A stretch of DNA of 39,860 bases, taken from Gammaproteobacteria bacterium (GTDB taxonomy: Bacteria; Pseudomonadota; Gammaproteobacteria; Immundisolibacterales; JAKLLR01). Position 1 is the stretch's first letter. Every line of letters begins with the position of its first letter. The translations under genes were made by a program, and so were the position numbers. Below are positions 17,100 through 26,078 of this stretch, piece after piece. The notes beneath the pieces were generated by a model, which worked only from the letters and a program-made list of their open reading frames with translations, searched no databases and was not told where the DNA came from. The stretch is from assembly GCA_022014175.1 (NCBI GenBank), contig JAKLLR010000009.1, positions 1-39,860 on the forward strand, given 5' to 3'.

Positions 17100-18127
17100 G
17101 CCGGATGATCACCCTGGTAGATCCTGCTCGACAGGTAGGCCCGCCAGGCGTGCCGTGTGAGCACGCCGAGCACAGCAGCCACCGGCAGGGCCAGCAAAAT
17201 GCCCATAAAGCCGAATAGCTGACCGCCAGCGAGCACGGCAAAGATTACCGTGACCGGGTGCAGACCGATGCGGTCACCCACCAGCCAGGGTGTGAGCAGG
17301 GTGCTCTCGAGTGTCTGTACGATGCCGAATACCGCGACCACGCTGAGCAGATGGATCCAGTCCGGAAATTGCAGCAGGGCACTGACCACCGCTAGCAGCA
17401 GGCCCACAATCAGGCCAAGATATGGGACGAAGCTGACGGTGCCGCTGAGCACCCCGATCAGCAGGGCCTGATCCAGCCCAACCAGCCGGAGGCCGGCGGT
17501 ATAGAGCACCGCTAGGGCAGCCATCACCAGTAGCTGACCATGCAGAAATGCGCCCAGGGCCTGGTCGCTCTCTCTGGTCAGGGTGCTGGCTTTGGGTTCT
17601 ATGGCCCGAGGCAGCGCATTGCGCAGGCCGGTTATGATTCGCTCCCAGTCCCGGAGCAGATAAAAGGCTACCACCGGGGTTATGGTCAGGGTCAACAGGG
17701 CATCCACCACTGAAAGGCTGTGTTGCAGCATGGTTTTGGCGGCGGGCATTAGAACGCTGCCGATCTCCCGCCAGTTCTCCCCCAGAACCGCTTGCAGTTT
17801 GTCCAGGGAGGGCAGTTCCATGGGCAGCCACTGCTGCAGAGCCTGAGTCAGCCCGGGCAGGCGGTTGGCAAACGACGTAACCTGTTGTATCAGGGCTGGA
17901 ACCAGTACCAGTAGTGCGACCACAACGACGATTCCGATGATCAAAAACAGCAGGGCAACGGCCAGCCCTCGGGGTATCCCGTTGCGCTCCGCCCGAGCCA
18001 TGGCCGGAGCAAAAATATAGGCGATCAGCAGCGCGGCGATAAACGGCGAGAGGATGCCGGAGAGACGATAGAGCAGCAGCACACCGACAGTGGCGGCGAT
18101 GCCGCCGATGATCCAGTTTCTGTTCAT
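17096..18127 (-). CDS. AI-2E / PerM family membrane transporter
   Basis: A 343-residue membrane protein with seven or eight hydrophobic segments. The N-terminal pair includes LLYRLSGILSPFIAALLIAYIF, then a long soluble loop (about 90-145) precedes VVDALLTLTITPVVAFYLLRDW. The last segments carry the family pattern GTVSFVPYLGLIVGLLLAVV, HPVTVIFAVLAGGQLFGFMG and LALPVAAVLGVLTRHA. The family contains the AI-2 exporter TqsA, PerM and sodium/proton antiporters; the substrate here cannot be predicted. Translation is coupled on both sides by 4-bp overlaps, to DUF2066 (18124-18127) and hda (17096-17099). Confidence 0.92.
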   Translation of the reverse strand: MNRNWIIGGIAATVGVLLLYRLSGILSPFIAALLIAYIFAPAMARAERNGIPRGLAVALLFLIIGIVVVVALLVLVPALIQQVTSFANRLPGLTQALQQWLPMELPSLDKLQAVLGENWREIGSVLMPAAKTMLQHSLSVVDALLTLTITPVVAFYLLRDWERIITGLRNALPRAIEPKASTLTRESDQALGAFLHGQLLVMAALAVLYTAGLRLVGLDQALLIGVLSGTVSFVPYLGLIVGLLLAVVSALLQFPDWIHLLSVVAVFGIVQTLESTLLTPWLVGDRIGLHPVTVIFAVLAGGQLFGFMGILLALPVAAVLGVLTRHAWRAYLSSRIYQGDHPA

Positions 18128-19218
18128 GGTTGGACCCTGGGTTCAATTTTGGGTAGCAGGTGGAATTCCAGGGTTGATGGTGGCCAGGTGGCGGGGTTGC
18201 CCACCGGCAACAGCACGGCATCCAGCTCCACCCGGCGGGCCAGACTGGCCGCGTTACCCTGCAGTTTGAGTCGGAAAACCGCGGCTTCGCCGGTTAGGCG
18301 GTCTGGCTGCATGGATAACACCGGCTCAAGCTGTCCGATGTACTTGGTGGCTCTGGCGTAATCCACGAAGCTTTTGATGCCGCTGAGTTTCAGGCTGTAT
18401 TCCGAACCGTGATCCGCCGGGTTTGAGACGTACTGCCGGGCGATCCGGTCTGTCAGCCCGTCGATGCCCTCTGTCAGCAGCCGGTTCAGACTGGCGGCAT
18501 GGCTCTCCCAGCGGCTGGTTTCGCCACCCAGATGGAGGGTCCAGCGGGCTTGCCAGCCGCTGGCGGTCTGCTCGGCCCGGGCAATCACCAGAGCGTCTGG
18601 CTGATAGCGCTGGGACGCCAGCTTTATCGGGCTCGGATCGTCGAGCCAGACGTCCGAAAGGGCCACCCCGACCCGGTCTTCCAGATCAAGCAGAGGCAGA
18701 ATCAGGGGCAGTCCGCGTCGTTTCGCCGCCTGCTCCAGTAGTGAAAAGGCGTCACTGTCTGGTCCGACCAGCTGACGTTGGCCCTGCTGTTGCAGGGCAA
18801 GCCAGAGCAGGGTGGCGGGGCGGGATTCCGGCCATAGTGGTATCTGGTAGTCCCGCATCACCGCTCTGATCCGGTTTGGATCGAAATTGAGCTGCAGTTG
18901 CAGATCCGTACCGCTTTCGCTCTCCGGCAGGGTTTTGTATTCGTAACTCGCCAGATACTGCTCCGGCTCTTTCAGGATCAGGCCGATCGCGTAATGGCGG
19001 GTGATGGTGCTATCCCCGGAGAGTCTGACGAGAATCTCCGCCAGCCCCGCTTTCACGGCTCCAGCCCGTGCAATCTCATCCTGATTAACCACCGGGACCC
19101 GGCTACTGTAGAGGGTCTCGGCCTGCGGCGTGCCGACACAAAAAAGCCAACAGAGCAGCAGCATCGGAAGCCGACGGCAGATGTCAATATAGGCAGGTTT
19201 GGGGTCAGGGGCTAACAT
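18124..19218 (-). CDS. DUF2066 protein, exported
   Basis: A 364-residue protein of unknown function matching the DUF2066 family found next to purM and hda in Gammaproteobacteria. An N-terminal signal peptide is visible after a basic stretch (ICRRLPMLLLCWLFCVG) with likely cleavage after TPQA, giving a periplasmic protein. The mature N-terminus (LYSSRVPVVNQDEIARAGAVKAGLAEILVRLSG, in two parts) is the most typical part. An internal Met (residue 19) could also start translation and would leave a compact signal. The upstream gap to divergent purM is only 32-35 bp, so promoters of one gene must overlap the coding sequence of the other. Confidence 0.85.
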   Translation of the reverse strand: MLAPDPKPAYIDICRRLPMLLLCWLFCVGTPQAETLYSSRVPVVNQDEIARAGAVKAGLAEILVRLSGDSTITRHYAIGLILKEPEQYLASYEYKTLPESESGTDLQLQLNFDPNRIRAVMRDYQIPLWPESRPATLLWLALQQQGQRQLVGPDSDAFSLLEQAAKRRGLPLILPLLDLEDRVGVALSDVWLDDPSPIKLASQRYQPDALVIARAEQTASGWQARWTLHLGGETSRWESHAASLNRLLTEGIDGLTDRIARQYVSNPADHGSEYSLKLSGIKSFVDYARATKYIGQLEPVLSMQPDRLTGEAAVFRLKLQGNAASLARRVELDAVLLPVGNPATWPPSTLEFHLLPKIEPRVQP

Positions 19219-19253
19219 AGCGCCAGTGTGCCTGAGAGCTACAAGGAATTGTG

Positions 19254-20318
19254 ATGCCCGAGTCCGGGAAAACCAATAATTTAACCTACCGCGACGCAGG
19301 GGTGGATATCGATACGGGTAACCGCCTGGTCGAGCGGATCAAACCCCTTATCAAACGGACCCGGCGCCCTGGTGTGCTCGGTGGCCTGGGTGGTTTTGGC
19401 GGCCTGTTTGAGCTGGCCGCAGGCCGCTACCGGGAGCCGGTGCTGGTCGCGGGTACCGACGGCGTGGGCACCAAGCTCCGGCTGGCGATTGATCTCGGCA
19501 TCCACGACACAATCGGTATCGATCTGGTCGCCATGTGCGTCAACGATGTGGTGGTTCAGGGGGCCGAACCCCTGTTTTTCCTCGACTACTTCGCCACCGG
19601 GTCGCTGGATCTTGATGTGGCAACCGCTGTGGTCGAGGGCATCGCCCGGGGTTGCGAGTTGGCCGGGGCCGCCCTGATCGGTGGTGAGACCGCTGAGATG
19701 CCCGGCATGTATCAGTCCGGAGACTACGATCTCGCGGGGTTCTGTGTCGGCGCGGTGGAGAAGTCTGAGCTGATCGACGGCAGTCGGGTGGCCCCCGGCG
19801 ACTGTCTGCTCGGACTGGCCTCCTCCGGGCCCCACGCCAATGGTTACTCCCTGATTCGGCGGGTGCTGGAGGTGGCTGATGTGGATCTCGGCCAGGCGCT
19901 TGACGGTACCCCGTTAGGGGAGCTGTTGCTGGCCCCCACCCATATCTACGTTCGCAGTCTGCTGGCGCTGATAGAACAGTGTCCGGTCCACGCCCTGGCC
20001 CATATCACCGGTGGTGGTCTGCTGGAGAATCTGCCCCGGGTGCTGCCGACCGGGACCCGGGCCCGGATTGACCCGGAGAGCTGGCCCCAGCCCCCGGTTT
20101 TCGGTTGGCTGCAACAGGCAGGCGGCATCGCGTCTCTGGAGATGTATCGCACCTTCAACTGCGGCATCGGCATGGTGGTCTGTCTGCCGGAGGCGGTGGC
20201 TGAGCAGGCCTGTTCGGTGTTAACCGCAGCGGGTGAACAGGTCTGGCGCATCGGTGTTATCGAGGCGGCCAAGCAAAAGAGTACGGCGCCGGAGGTGACC
20301 TTCGAGGGCCTGGGGTGA
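19254..20318 (+). CDS. purM: Phosphoribosylformylglycinamidine cyclo-ligase
   Basis: AIR synthetase, step five of purine biosynthesis: it closes the imidazole ring of FGAM using ATP. Family motifs are [21 protein letters not shown] at the N-terminus (in two parts), [14 protein letters not shown], the metal/ATP segment [23 protein letters not shown] (in two parts), [11 protein letters not shown], and [16 protein letters not shown]. The length (354 residues) is normal. The ATG at 19254 is preferred because AAGGA lies 7 nt before it; the GTG at 19251 is one codon earlier in the same frame. purN follows with overlapping start and stop codons. It is divergent from the DUF2066/permease/hda run. Confidence 0.97.
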   Translation: MPESGKTNNLTYRDAGVDIDTGNRLVERIKPLIKRTRRPGVLGGLGGFGGLFELAAGRYREPVLVAGTDGVGTKLRLAIDLGIHDTIGIDLVAMCVNDVVVQGAEPLFFLDYFATGSLDLDVATAVVEGIARGCELAGAALIGGETAEMPGMYQSGDYDLAGFCVGAVEKSELIDGSRVAPGDCLLGLASSGPHANGYSLIRRVLEVADVDLGQALDGTPLGELLLAPTHIYVRSLLALIEQCPVHALAHITGGGLLENLPRVLPTGTRARIDPESWPQPPVFGWLQQAGGIASLEMYRTFNCGIGMVVCLPEAVAEQACSVLTAAGEQVWRIGVIEAAKQKSTAPEVTFEGLG

Positions 20319-20959
20319 CAGCCTCCCTCAAGGCGGTTGTGCTGATCTCCGGTCGGGGTAGTAATCTGCTGGCCATCGCCGATGCCATTGAGGCCGGGCA
20401 GCTGCAGGCAAAGATCGCTCTGGTGCTCAGTAACCGGCCGGATGCCGCAGGGCTGGAGCTAGCGGCTGCCCGGGGTCTGGCCACTGCGGTGGTGGACCAT
20501 CGGGACTTCTCCAGCCGGGCGGAATTTGATCTGGCGCTACAGTCTGTAATCGACGGGGTTAATCCGGATGTTGTGGTGCTGGCCGGGTTTATGCGGATCC
20601 TGGGTGCGGCCTTTGTCACACATTTTTTGGGTCGATTGGTGAACATTCACCCCTCTCTGCTGCCTGACTATCCGGGCCTGAATACCCACCGGCGGGCGTT
20701 GGAGGCGGCGGAGGCCACCCACGGCTGCAGCGTGCATTATGTGATCCCGGAGCTGGATGCGGGGCCGGTCATACTGCAATCCGTGGTGCCGGTGTTGCCG
20801 ACAGACTCGGTGGAGAGTTTGGCCGAGCGGGTGCTGGTGGCTGAACACCTGGCCTATCCCCGGGCCCTGGAGCTGATTGCGGCGGGGCGAGTCTGTTTGC
20901 AGAGTGGTGAGGTTTGGCTCGATGGCAGACCGGCCAGACCGGAGGATAAAGTGAGATGA
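20315..20959 (+). CDS. purN: Phosphoribosylglycinamide formyltransferase
   Basis: GAR transformylase, step three of purine biosynthesis, using 10-formyl-tetrahydrofolate. The 214-residue sequence has the phosphoribosyl loop [13 protein letters not shown], the catalytic core [16 protein letters not shown], then [22 protein letters not shown] with the conserved Asn-His, and [17 protein letters not shown] with the conserved His and Asp. The start is GTG at 20315, inside the purM stop (GTGA), so translation is coupled to purM, as in many Gammaproteobacteria. A 4-bp gap separates it from the DUF3108 gene, so all three probably share a message. Confidence 0.97.
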   Translation: MTASLKAVVLISGRGSNLLAIADAIEAGQLQAKIALVLSNRPDAAGLELAAARGLATAVVDHRDFSSRAEFDLALQSVIDGVNPDVVVLAGFMRILGAAFVTHFLGRLVNIHPSLLPDYPGLNTHRRALEAAEATHGCSVHYVIPELDAGPVILQSVVPVLPTDSVESLAERVLVAEHLAYPRALELIAAGRVCLQSGEVWLDGRPARPEDKVR

Positions 20960-20963
20960 TTGA

Positions 20964-21689
20964 ATGAAACGTCGACAGTTTCTTAAGCTGGGTTTGTCAG
21001 GGCTGGTATTGGCCAGGGTCAGGCCACTGGCCGCCTGGCCCCTGGATCAGGGTGGCTCGATCCTGCAGCTGCGCTACCGGGTGAGTGAGCGGGGGACCGC
21101 CCTGGGTGAGGCCACTATCGACTACCGGGTGGATGGGGATCGTTACGAGATCAAATCCCACGTGGTGCCGAAAGGCAGGGCGGCGCTGCTGTTCAGTGTC
21201 GAGATGAATGAGGTGAGTCGCGGCTGCTGGCTCGATGGTGAGCCACGGCCCCTGACCTATTCTTACCAGCGCACAGGCCTAAAGTCGTTGGAGCGGCATT
21301 ATCAATTTGATTACGAAGCGGGTCAGGTGCGGGTGTCTGATCGGGCGCCGCTGCCCCTTGAACTCGGGGTGCAGGACGAGCCCAGCCATCTTGTCAAGCT
21401 CAGTCAGGCTCTGCAGGCCGGTGCCGAGACCTCGAGCTTTCAGGTGTTGCACGGCAGCAAGGCGCAGATCTACGACTACCGTTTCGTCGCTGGCCCGGTG
21501 GAGCCTCTGACATTAGCGGGCCGGCAGTGGCAGGCTCGGCTAATCTCCCGGGAGACCAGTCGGGGGAAATACGATATGACCCTCTGGTGCGCCCCGGAGC
21601 TGGGCTATCTGCCGATCCGGCAGGTTCGGATTCACCGGGAGAAAAAGACCCGCTCAGAGCTGGAGTTGATCGGCTGGAAAGCCGACTGA
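20964..21689 (+). CDS. DUF3108 protein with Tat-like signal
   Basis: A 241-residue DUF3108 family protein of unknown function that commonly follows purN in this group. The N-terminus KRRQFLKLGLSGLVLARV has the twin-arginine pattern RRxFLK followed by a moderately hydrophobic stretch, suggesting export in a folded state or as a Tat-dependent precursor. The rest is beta-rich (LRYRVSERGTALGEATIDYRVDGD; GRQWQARLISRETSRGK; LPIRQVRIHREKKTRSELEL), consistent with a periplasmic lipid- or envelope-associated domain. It lies 4 bp after purN. Whether the Tat route is really used is inference, since many family members carry Sec signals. Confidence 0.82.
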   Translation: MKRRQFLKLGLSGLVLARVRPLAAWPLDQGGSILQLRYRVSERGTALGEATIDYRVDGDRYEIKSHVVPKGRAALLFSVEMNEVSRGCWLDGEPRPLTYSYQRTGLKSLERHYQFDYEAGQVRVSDRAPLPLELGVQDEPSHLVKLSQALQAGAETSSFQVLHGSKAQIYDYRFVAGPVEPLTLAGRQWQARLISRETSRGKYDMTLWCAPELGYLPIRQVRIHREKKTRSELELIGWKAD

Positions 21690-21696
21690 GCTTAAC

Positions 21697-22425
21697 TTAT
21701 TCGCTGACCGCTTTACGCCGGTTCTGCAGGTAGGCGCTGCGGACGAAGGCGTAGGGATCCAGCGCGGATTCGTCCACCATCTCTCCGGCGTCCAGCAGAC
21801 GGGCGCGGGTATCAACAATATCGAGGGCGATCATCTTGTCCCGCACGCCGGGTTCGTTGATGTTGTAGAGTGGATCTACCGCAACATTCAGCGGCAGCGT
21901 GGCGGTGCCCCGCAGGGTCCGCGGGCCGAGGAATGGCAGCACCAGATAGGGCCCTTCACCCAGCCCCCAGACGGCTGCGGTCTGGCCAAAATCCTCCTTG
22001 TGTTCGGTTAGGCCCAGTCCCGTGGCCGGGTCAAAAAACCCCAGAATACCCACAGTACTGTTGATAAACAGGCGGCCAAAGTCGGCTCCCGCCTGCTCAA
22101 TCTTCCCCTGTGCCAGATCATTCACGATCACCAGGGGATAGGAGAAGTTGTCCAGAAAATTGGAGATGCGGCCCTGCACCGGGTCCGGTAGCAGCCAGTC
22201 ATAGCCTTTTGCTACCGGTTTCATTACGTAGGTATCAAGGGTATCGTTAAAGCGGTAGATGGCCCGGTTTACCCCCTCCAGGGGGTCATGGACCACCTGC
22301 TCCAGTTCGCCGTCCTCCCACTCATCCCACTCCGTTTCCGGTTCAGCCAGTAGAGGCAGACCGATGAACAGCAGGGACGGCAGTAGCGCGAGGCGGAGCA
22401 GATTGGCAAACGGCGATGTTGGCAT
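21697..22425 (-). CDS. MlaA/VacJ-family phospholipid transport protein, without lipobox Cys
   Basis: An outer-membrane-associated component that removes mislocalised phospholipids from the outer leaflet, handing them to the MlaFEDB importer. Family blocks: DPLEGVNRAIYRFNDTLD, the segment PDPVQGRISNFLDNFSYP, RLFINSTVGILGFFDPATGLGL (in two parts), and EDFGQTAAVWGLGEGPYLVLPFLGPRTLRG (in parts). I chose the ATG at 22425 with AAGG 8 nt upstream; the frame extends upstream only to a TTG at 22458. E. coli MlaA is a lipoprotein, but this signal region (LLRLALLPSLLFIGLPLLAEPE) contains no cysteine, so the product should be cleaved by signal peptidase I. The mature start is very acidic. No mlaBCDEF genes are nearby. 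Confidence 0.9.
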   Translation of the reverse strand: MPTSPFANLLRLALLPSLLFIGLPLLAEPETEWDEWEDGELEQVVHDPLEGVNRAIYRFNDTLDTYVMKPVAKGYDWLLPDPVQGRISNFLDNFSYPLVIVNDLAQGKIEQAGADFGRLFINSTVGILGFFDPATGLGLTEHKEDFGQTAAVWGLGEGPYLVLPFLGPRTLRGTATLPLNVAVDPLYNINEPGVRDKMIALDIVDTRARLLDAGEMVDESALDPYAFVRSAYLQNRRKAVSE

Positions 22426-22450
22426 AGCGAAAACCTTGTTGATTATTGTT

Positions 22451-22483
22451 CGGCGCAAACGCCGCTATTAAGCGATTGCGCCG
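22451..22483. repeat. 8-bp inverted repeat at the mlaA promoter
   Basis: CGGCGCAA at 22451-22458 and TTGCGCCG at 22476-22483 are perfect inverted arms around a 17-nt centre. They lie between the TATAAT at 22485-22490 and the start codon, roughly over the expected transcription start, so this may be an operator or a 5' hairpin. Confidence 0.5.
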
Positions 22484-22484
22484 G

Positions 22485-22490
22485 ATTATA
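22485..22490 (-). promoter_or_regulatory. TATAAT -10 element for mlaA
   Basis: A perfect TATAAT on the minus strand, 60 bp before the chosen start codon. No clear -35 is present. It lies in the 109-bp gap to the end of dcd. Confidence 0.5.
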
Positions 22491-22534
22491 GTTGACGGCC
22501 TGCGTGGAGAAAAGGCGGGTGTCTCCCGTCCCGC

Positions 22535-23104
22535 TCAGGGCCGCGGTAGCGTGACCCCGATCTGCCCCTGATACTTGCCGCTCCGATCCGCATAGGTGGT
22601 ATCGCACTGTTCATCGCCCTCGAAGAAGAGCACCTGGGCGATGCCTTCGTTGGCGTAGATCTTCGCTGGCAGCGTTGTGGTGTTGGAGAACTCCAGAGTG
22701 GCGTGGCCCTCCCAGCCCGGCTCAAAGGGGGTGACATTGACGATAATGCCGCAGCGGGCGTAGGTGGATTTGCCGACGCAGACCGTGAGTACATTGGTGG
22801 GGATGCGCAGATACTCCACGGTGCGGGCGAGGGCAAAGGAGTTTGGCGGAATGATGCAGACATCGCTCTCCAGATCCACAAAGCTCTTCTGGTCAAATGC
22901 CTTGGGGTCAACGATGGCGGAGTTGATATTGGTGAATATCTTGAACTCCCGGGAGCAGCGGATATCGTAGCCATAACTGGAGGTGCCGTAGGAGATCAGC
23001 TTCTCCCCGGCTTCGTTGAGACGGACCTGTTGCGGCGCAAACGGCTCGATCATGCCCTGTTCCTCCGCCATGCGGCGGATCCAGCGATCAGATTTGATAG
23101 ACAT
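22535..23104 (-). CDS. dcd: dCTP deaminase
   Basis: A 189-residue trimeric deaminase that converts dCTP to dUTP, feeding thymidylate synthesis. Strong family motifs: [69 protein letters not shown] and the catalytic segment [13 protein letters not shown] with the conserved Glu. The C-terminal [17 protein letters not shown] forms the flexible lid. The length fits the E. coli enzyme (193 residues), and it looks monofunctional, not the fused dCTP deaminase/dUTPase of archaea. It sits 39 bp downstream of mrp on the same strand; mrp-dcd adjacency is common in Gammaproteobacteria. Confidence 0.97.
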   Translation of the reverse strand: MSIKSDRWIRRMAEEQGMIEPFAPQQVRLNEAGEKLISYGTSSYGYDIRCSREFKIFTNINSAIVDPKAFDQKSFVDLESDVCIIPPNSFALARTVEYLRIPTNVLTVCVGKSTYARCGIIVNVTPFEPGWEGHATLEFSNTTTLPAKIYANEGIAQVLFFEGDEQCDTTYADRSGKYQGQIGVTLPRP

Positions 23105-23143
23105 CCCGGGCTAATTCTCCAGTGGTCGCGATGCAGGTCGGGT

Positions 23144-24247
23144 TTATGTGCTGCCGACGGTAATGTCGGGGAAGGCTGAGGAGTAGTCTTTGCCGCGCAG
23201 GGCCAGCCGGGCGACGGCCCGCAGGGCGATCTCCCGGTAGGCGGCAGCAACCGGGCCATCAGGGTCGGCAACTACTGTGGGGGTGCCGCAGTCTGCCTGC
23301 TCCCGGATATGGATATCCAGGGGCAGTTCCCCGAGCAGGTTCAGGTTGTTTTTCTCCGCCATGGCTCTGCCTCCACCGGTGCCGAACAGGGCCTCTCGCT
23401 CGCCGCAGTGGCTGCAGATGTGATAACTCATGTTTTCGATCACCCCAAGTACCGGGATTTTGACCTTCTCAAACATCCGGTAGCCCTTGACCGCGTCCAG
23501 CAGGGCAATGTCCTGGGGGGTAGTGACGATAATCGCGCCGCTCACCGGAATTTTCTGGGAGAGGGTCAGCTGAATGTCACCGGTCCCCGGGGGCATATCC
23601 ACGATCAGATAGTCCAGGTCCTCCCACTTGGTGTCCCGGCTGATCTGATCCAGCGCCTGGGTGGCCATGGGGCCGCGCCAGATCATCGGCGCTTCGACGT
23701 CGGTCAGATAGCCGATGGACATGGACTGTACCCCATGGGCAATGATCGGCTGGATCATGGAGCCACCGGACTCCTCTGCCAGGCGGGGGCGTTGGCTTTG
23801 GGCGCCCAGCATCTGGGGCTGGCTCGGACCATAGATATCCGCATCAAGAATGCCGACCCGGGCACCGGCCTGGTGCAGTGCAATGGCCAGGTTAACCGCA
23901 GTGGTGGATTTGCCGACCCCCCCCTTGGCGGAGGAGACCACCAGCACGTTGCGGACTTCTGTAATTGCTGGCACCCCCTGCTGGATGCTATGGCTTTTGA
24001 CTTTCCAGGTCAGATCCACTTCAGCCCGGTCGATGCTGCCCAGGCTTAGCAGCTTGTCAACGGCGGCTTTCCGCAGGGGTTCGCAGCCCCGTTCAGCTGG
24101 ATAGCCGAGCTCCAGGGTCACCGCGACCCGACCGCCTTCGATACTGATTTTCTTGACTGTTTTGGCGGTGATCAGGTCCACCTGATTCAGGGGATCGATG
24201 ACTTCAGACAGGGCAGCACTGACGGCTGCTTCGTTGATGCTGCTCAT
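23144..24247 (-). CDS. mrp: Mrp/ApbC iron-sulfur carrier P-loop ATPase
   Basis: A 367-residue Mrp/NBP35 family protein that carries 4Fe-4S clusters to target proteins. The N-terminal 90 residues form a DUF59/MIP18-type domain (SEVIDPLNQVDLITAKTVKK). The deviant Walker A SSAKGGVGKST has its GKGGVGKS-type core at 108-114, and switch regions are DADIYGPSQPQMLG and DYLIVDMPPGTGD. The cluster-binding CxxC is Cys278-Ser-His-Cys281 in YHICSHCGE. It is divergent from metG, the same arrangement as in E. coli. TATGAT on the minus strand upstream is a possible -10. Confidence 0.96.
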   Translation of the reverse strand: MSSINEAAVSAALSEVIDPLNQVDLITAKTVKKISIEGGRVAVTLELGYPAERGCEPLRKAAVDKLLSLGSIDRAEVDLTWKVKSHSIQQGVPAITEVRNVLVVSSAKGGVGKSTTAVNLAIALHQAGARVGILDADIYGPSQPQMLGAQSQRPRLAEESGGSMIQPIIAHGVQSMSIGYLTDVEAPMIWRGPMATQALDQISRDTKWEDLDYLIVDMPPGTGDIQLTLSQKIPVSGAIIVTTPQDIALLDAVKGYRMFEKVKIPVLGVIENMSYHICSHCGEREALFGTGGGRAMAEKNNLNLLGELPLDIHIREQADCGTPTVVADPDGPVAAAYREIALRAVARLALRGKDYSSAFPDITVGST

Positions 24248-24422
24248 GCATCACTCCAATGCGTTGTTTCGTTACGAGACGAGAACAGAGTTGAGATCTG
24301 GCGGACCCGTTATCATACAAGAGATGGCGTCCTCCGTCGTGATATTCTTGCAGCCTCTGCCGGGGGTGTTGGCAGCCGATTTTCAGCCCCGTTGAATCAT
24401 CTCTAAGCGACCCATCGAGCCC
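24248..24422. promoter_or_regulatory. Divergent mrp/metG intergenic region
   Basis: A 175-bp gap holding promoters for both genes. The best -10 candidate is TATGAT on the minus strand (within the ATCATA near 24312). On the plus strand TTGAGA near 24290 could be a -35, but its spacing to any good -10 is not ideal. No riboswitch or T-box-like structure was recognised. Confidence 0.35.
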
Positions 24423-26078
24423 ATGTCCCAAACAAGAAAAATACTGGTTACCAGTGCCCTGCCGTACGCCAACGGGCCGATCCATATCGGTCATCTGGTG
24501 GAGTATCTACAGACGGATATCTGGGTGCGAAGTATGCGTCAGCGGGGTCACGATGTGCTCTATTTCTGTGCCGATGATGCCCATGGCGCGCCGATTATGT
24601 TACGGGCGGAAGCAGAGGCGGTGACTCCGGAGCAACTGGTGGCCCGGGTGCATGGCGACCATAGGGCGGATTTCGCCGATTTTCTGATCGGATTCACTAA
24701 CTACCACAGTACCCACTCAGCCGAGAACCGGGCGCTTGCCGAGGCGATCTATCTGCGTCTGCGGGATGGGGATCACATCGCCCGTCGCTCGGTGGAGCAG
24801 ATGTTTGATCCCGAGAAAGGTATGTTTCTGGCGGATCGTTTTATCCGCGGTACCTGTCCGCGGTGCGGTGCGGATGATCAGTACGGCGATAACTGTGAGG
24901 TCTGTGGTGCCACCTACGAGCCGACGGAGCTGAAGAATCCGCGGTCAGCCCTGAGTGGTGCGACGCCTGAACAGCGTACATCCGAGCACTATTTCTTCAA
25001 GCTCGGGGACTTTTCGGATTTCCTCATTGGATGGAGCGGTTCCGGCCGGTTGCAGGAGGAGACCCGCAACAAGATTCAGGAGTGGTTTGACGTCGGCCTG
25101 CGGGATTGGGATATCTCCCGGGACGCCCCCTACTTCGGTTTTGAAATACCGGATGCGCCGGGCAAGTATTTTTATGTCTGGCTGGACGCCCCCATTGGCT
25201 ATCTGGCGAGCCTCTGGGACTGGCTGAAGCGGGACACCCCGGAGACCACTCTGGCGCAGGTTCAGGCCAACTGGAATGAGCGGGAGATTGTACATTTTAT
25301 CGGTAAGGATATTCTCTATTTCCATACTCTGTTCTGGCCGGCGATGCTTGAGGGCAGCGGGTTTGCCCCCCCGACAGCAGTTAACGCCCACGGTTTTCTT
25401 ACCGTGAACGGCCAGAAGATGTCCAAGTCCCGGGGCACTTTCATCATGGCTCGGACTTATCTGGAGCACCTGCAGCCGGAGTACCTGCGTTACTACTTTG
25501 CCGCGCGTCTCGGTAGCGGTATTGATGATCTGGATCTGAGTCTGGACGACTTCCAGCAGCGGGTGAATAGCGATCTGGTGGGCAAGGTGGTCAACATCGC
25601 CTCCCGCTGCGCCGGTTTCATCACCAAAGGTTTCGATGGCCAGCTTGGACAAAAACTGGATGAACCGGCTCTGGTTGCAGAACTGGCGGCGGCGGGTGAC
25701 GCCATCGGCGAGCTGTTCGAGGCCCGGGAGTTTGGTCGGGCGATGCGCGAAATCATGGCCTTGGCGGACCGGGCCAACCAGTATGTGGATGGGCGCAAAC
25801 CCTGGGTGATCGCCAAGGAAGAGGGTCGCGAGGCTGAATTACAGGCAGTCTGTGCCACCGGACTCAATCTGTTTCGGCTGTTGATGGTCTATCTGCAGCC
25901 GGTACTGCCGGAGATGGCAGAGAAGGTAGAACGGTTTCTCAATACCCCCCTGACCTGGGATGGCCGCCACCAACCCCTGCTGGATCATACCGTTGAGAGG
26001 TTTGAACCCCTGATCACCCGGATCACGACGGCGCAGATCGAGGGGTTGCTGCAGGCGTCTCGCGAAAGTCTGGCTTAG
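24423..26078 (+). CDS. metG: Methionyl-tRNA synthetase, short form
   Basis: Class I synthetase that charges tRNA-Met. The HIGH motif is at residues 21-24 ([10 protein letters not shown]) and KMSKS at 332-336 ([11 protein letters not shown]). The zinc knuckle uses Cys145, Cys148, Cys158 and Cys161 (CPRCG and CEVCG), the same numbering as E. coli MetRS. The anticodon-binding helical domain runs to about residue 540. The protein is 551 residues, against 677 in E. coli: the C-terminal EMAP-II-like tRNA-binding/dimerisation domain is missing and the gene ends cleanly with a stop overlapping the next gene. It should therefore be a monomeric enzyme, as shorter MetRS forms are. It is divergent from mrp. 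Confidence 0.97.
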   Translation: MSQTRKILVTSALPYANGPIHIGHLVEYLQTDIWVRSMRQRGHDVLYFCADDAHGAPIMLRAEAEAVTPEQLVARVHGDHRADFADFLIGFTNYHSTHSAENRALAEAIYLRLRDGDHIARRSVEQMFDPEKGMFLADRFIRGTCPRCGADDQYGDNCEVCGATYEPTELKNPRSALSGATPEQRTSEHYFFKLGDFSDFLIGWSGSGRLQEETRNKIQEWFDVGLRDWDISRDAPYFGFEIPDAPGKYFYVWLDAPIGYLASLWDWLKRDTPETTLAQVQANWNEREIVHFIGKDILYFHTLFWPAMLEGSGFAPPTAVNAHGFLTVNGQKMSKSRGTFIMARTYLEHLQPEYLRYYFAARLGSGIDDLDLSLDDFQQRVNSDLVGKVVNIASRCAGFITKGFDGQLGQKLDEPALVAELAAAGDAIGELFEAREFGRAMREIMALADRANQYVDGRKPWVIAKEEGREAELQAVCATGLNLFRLLMVYLQPVLPEMAEKVERFLNTPLTWDGRHQPLLDHTVERFEPLITRITTAQIEGLLQASRESLA

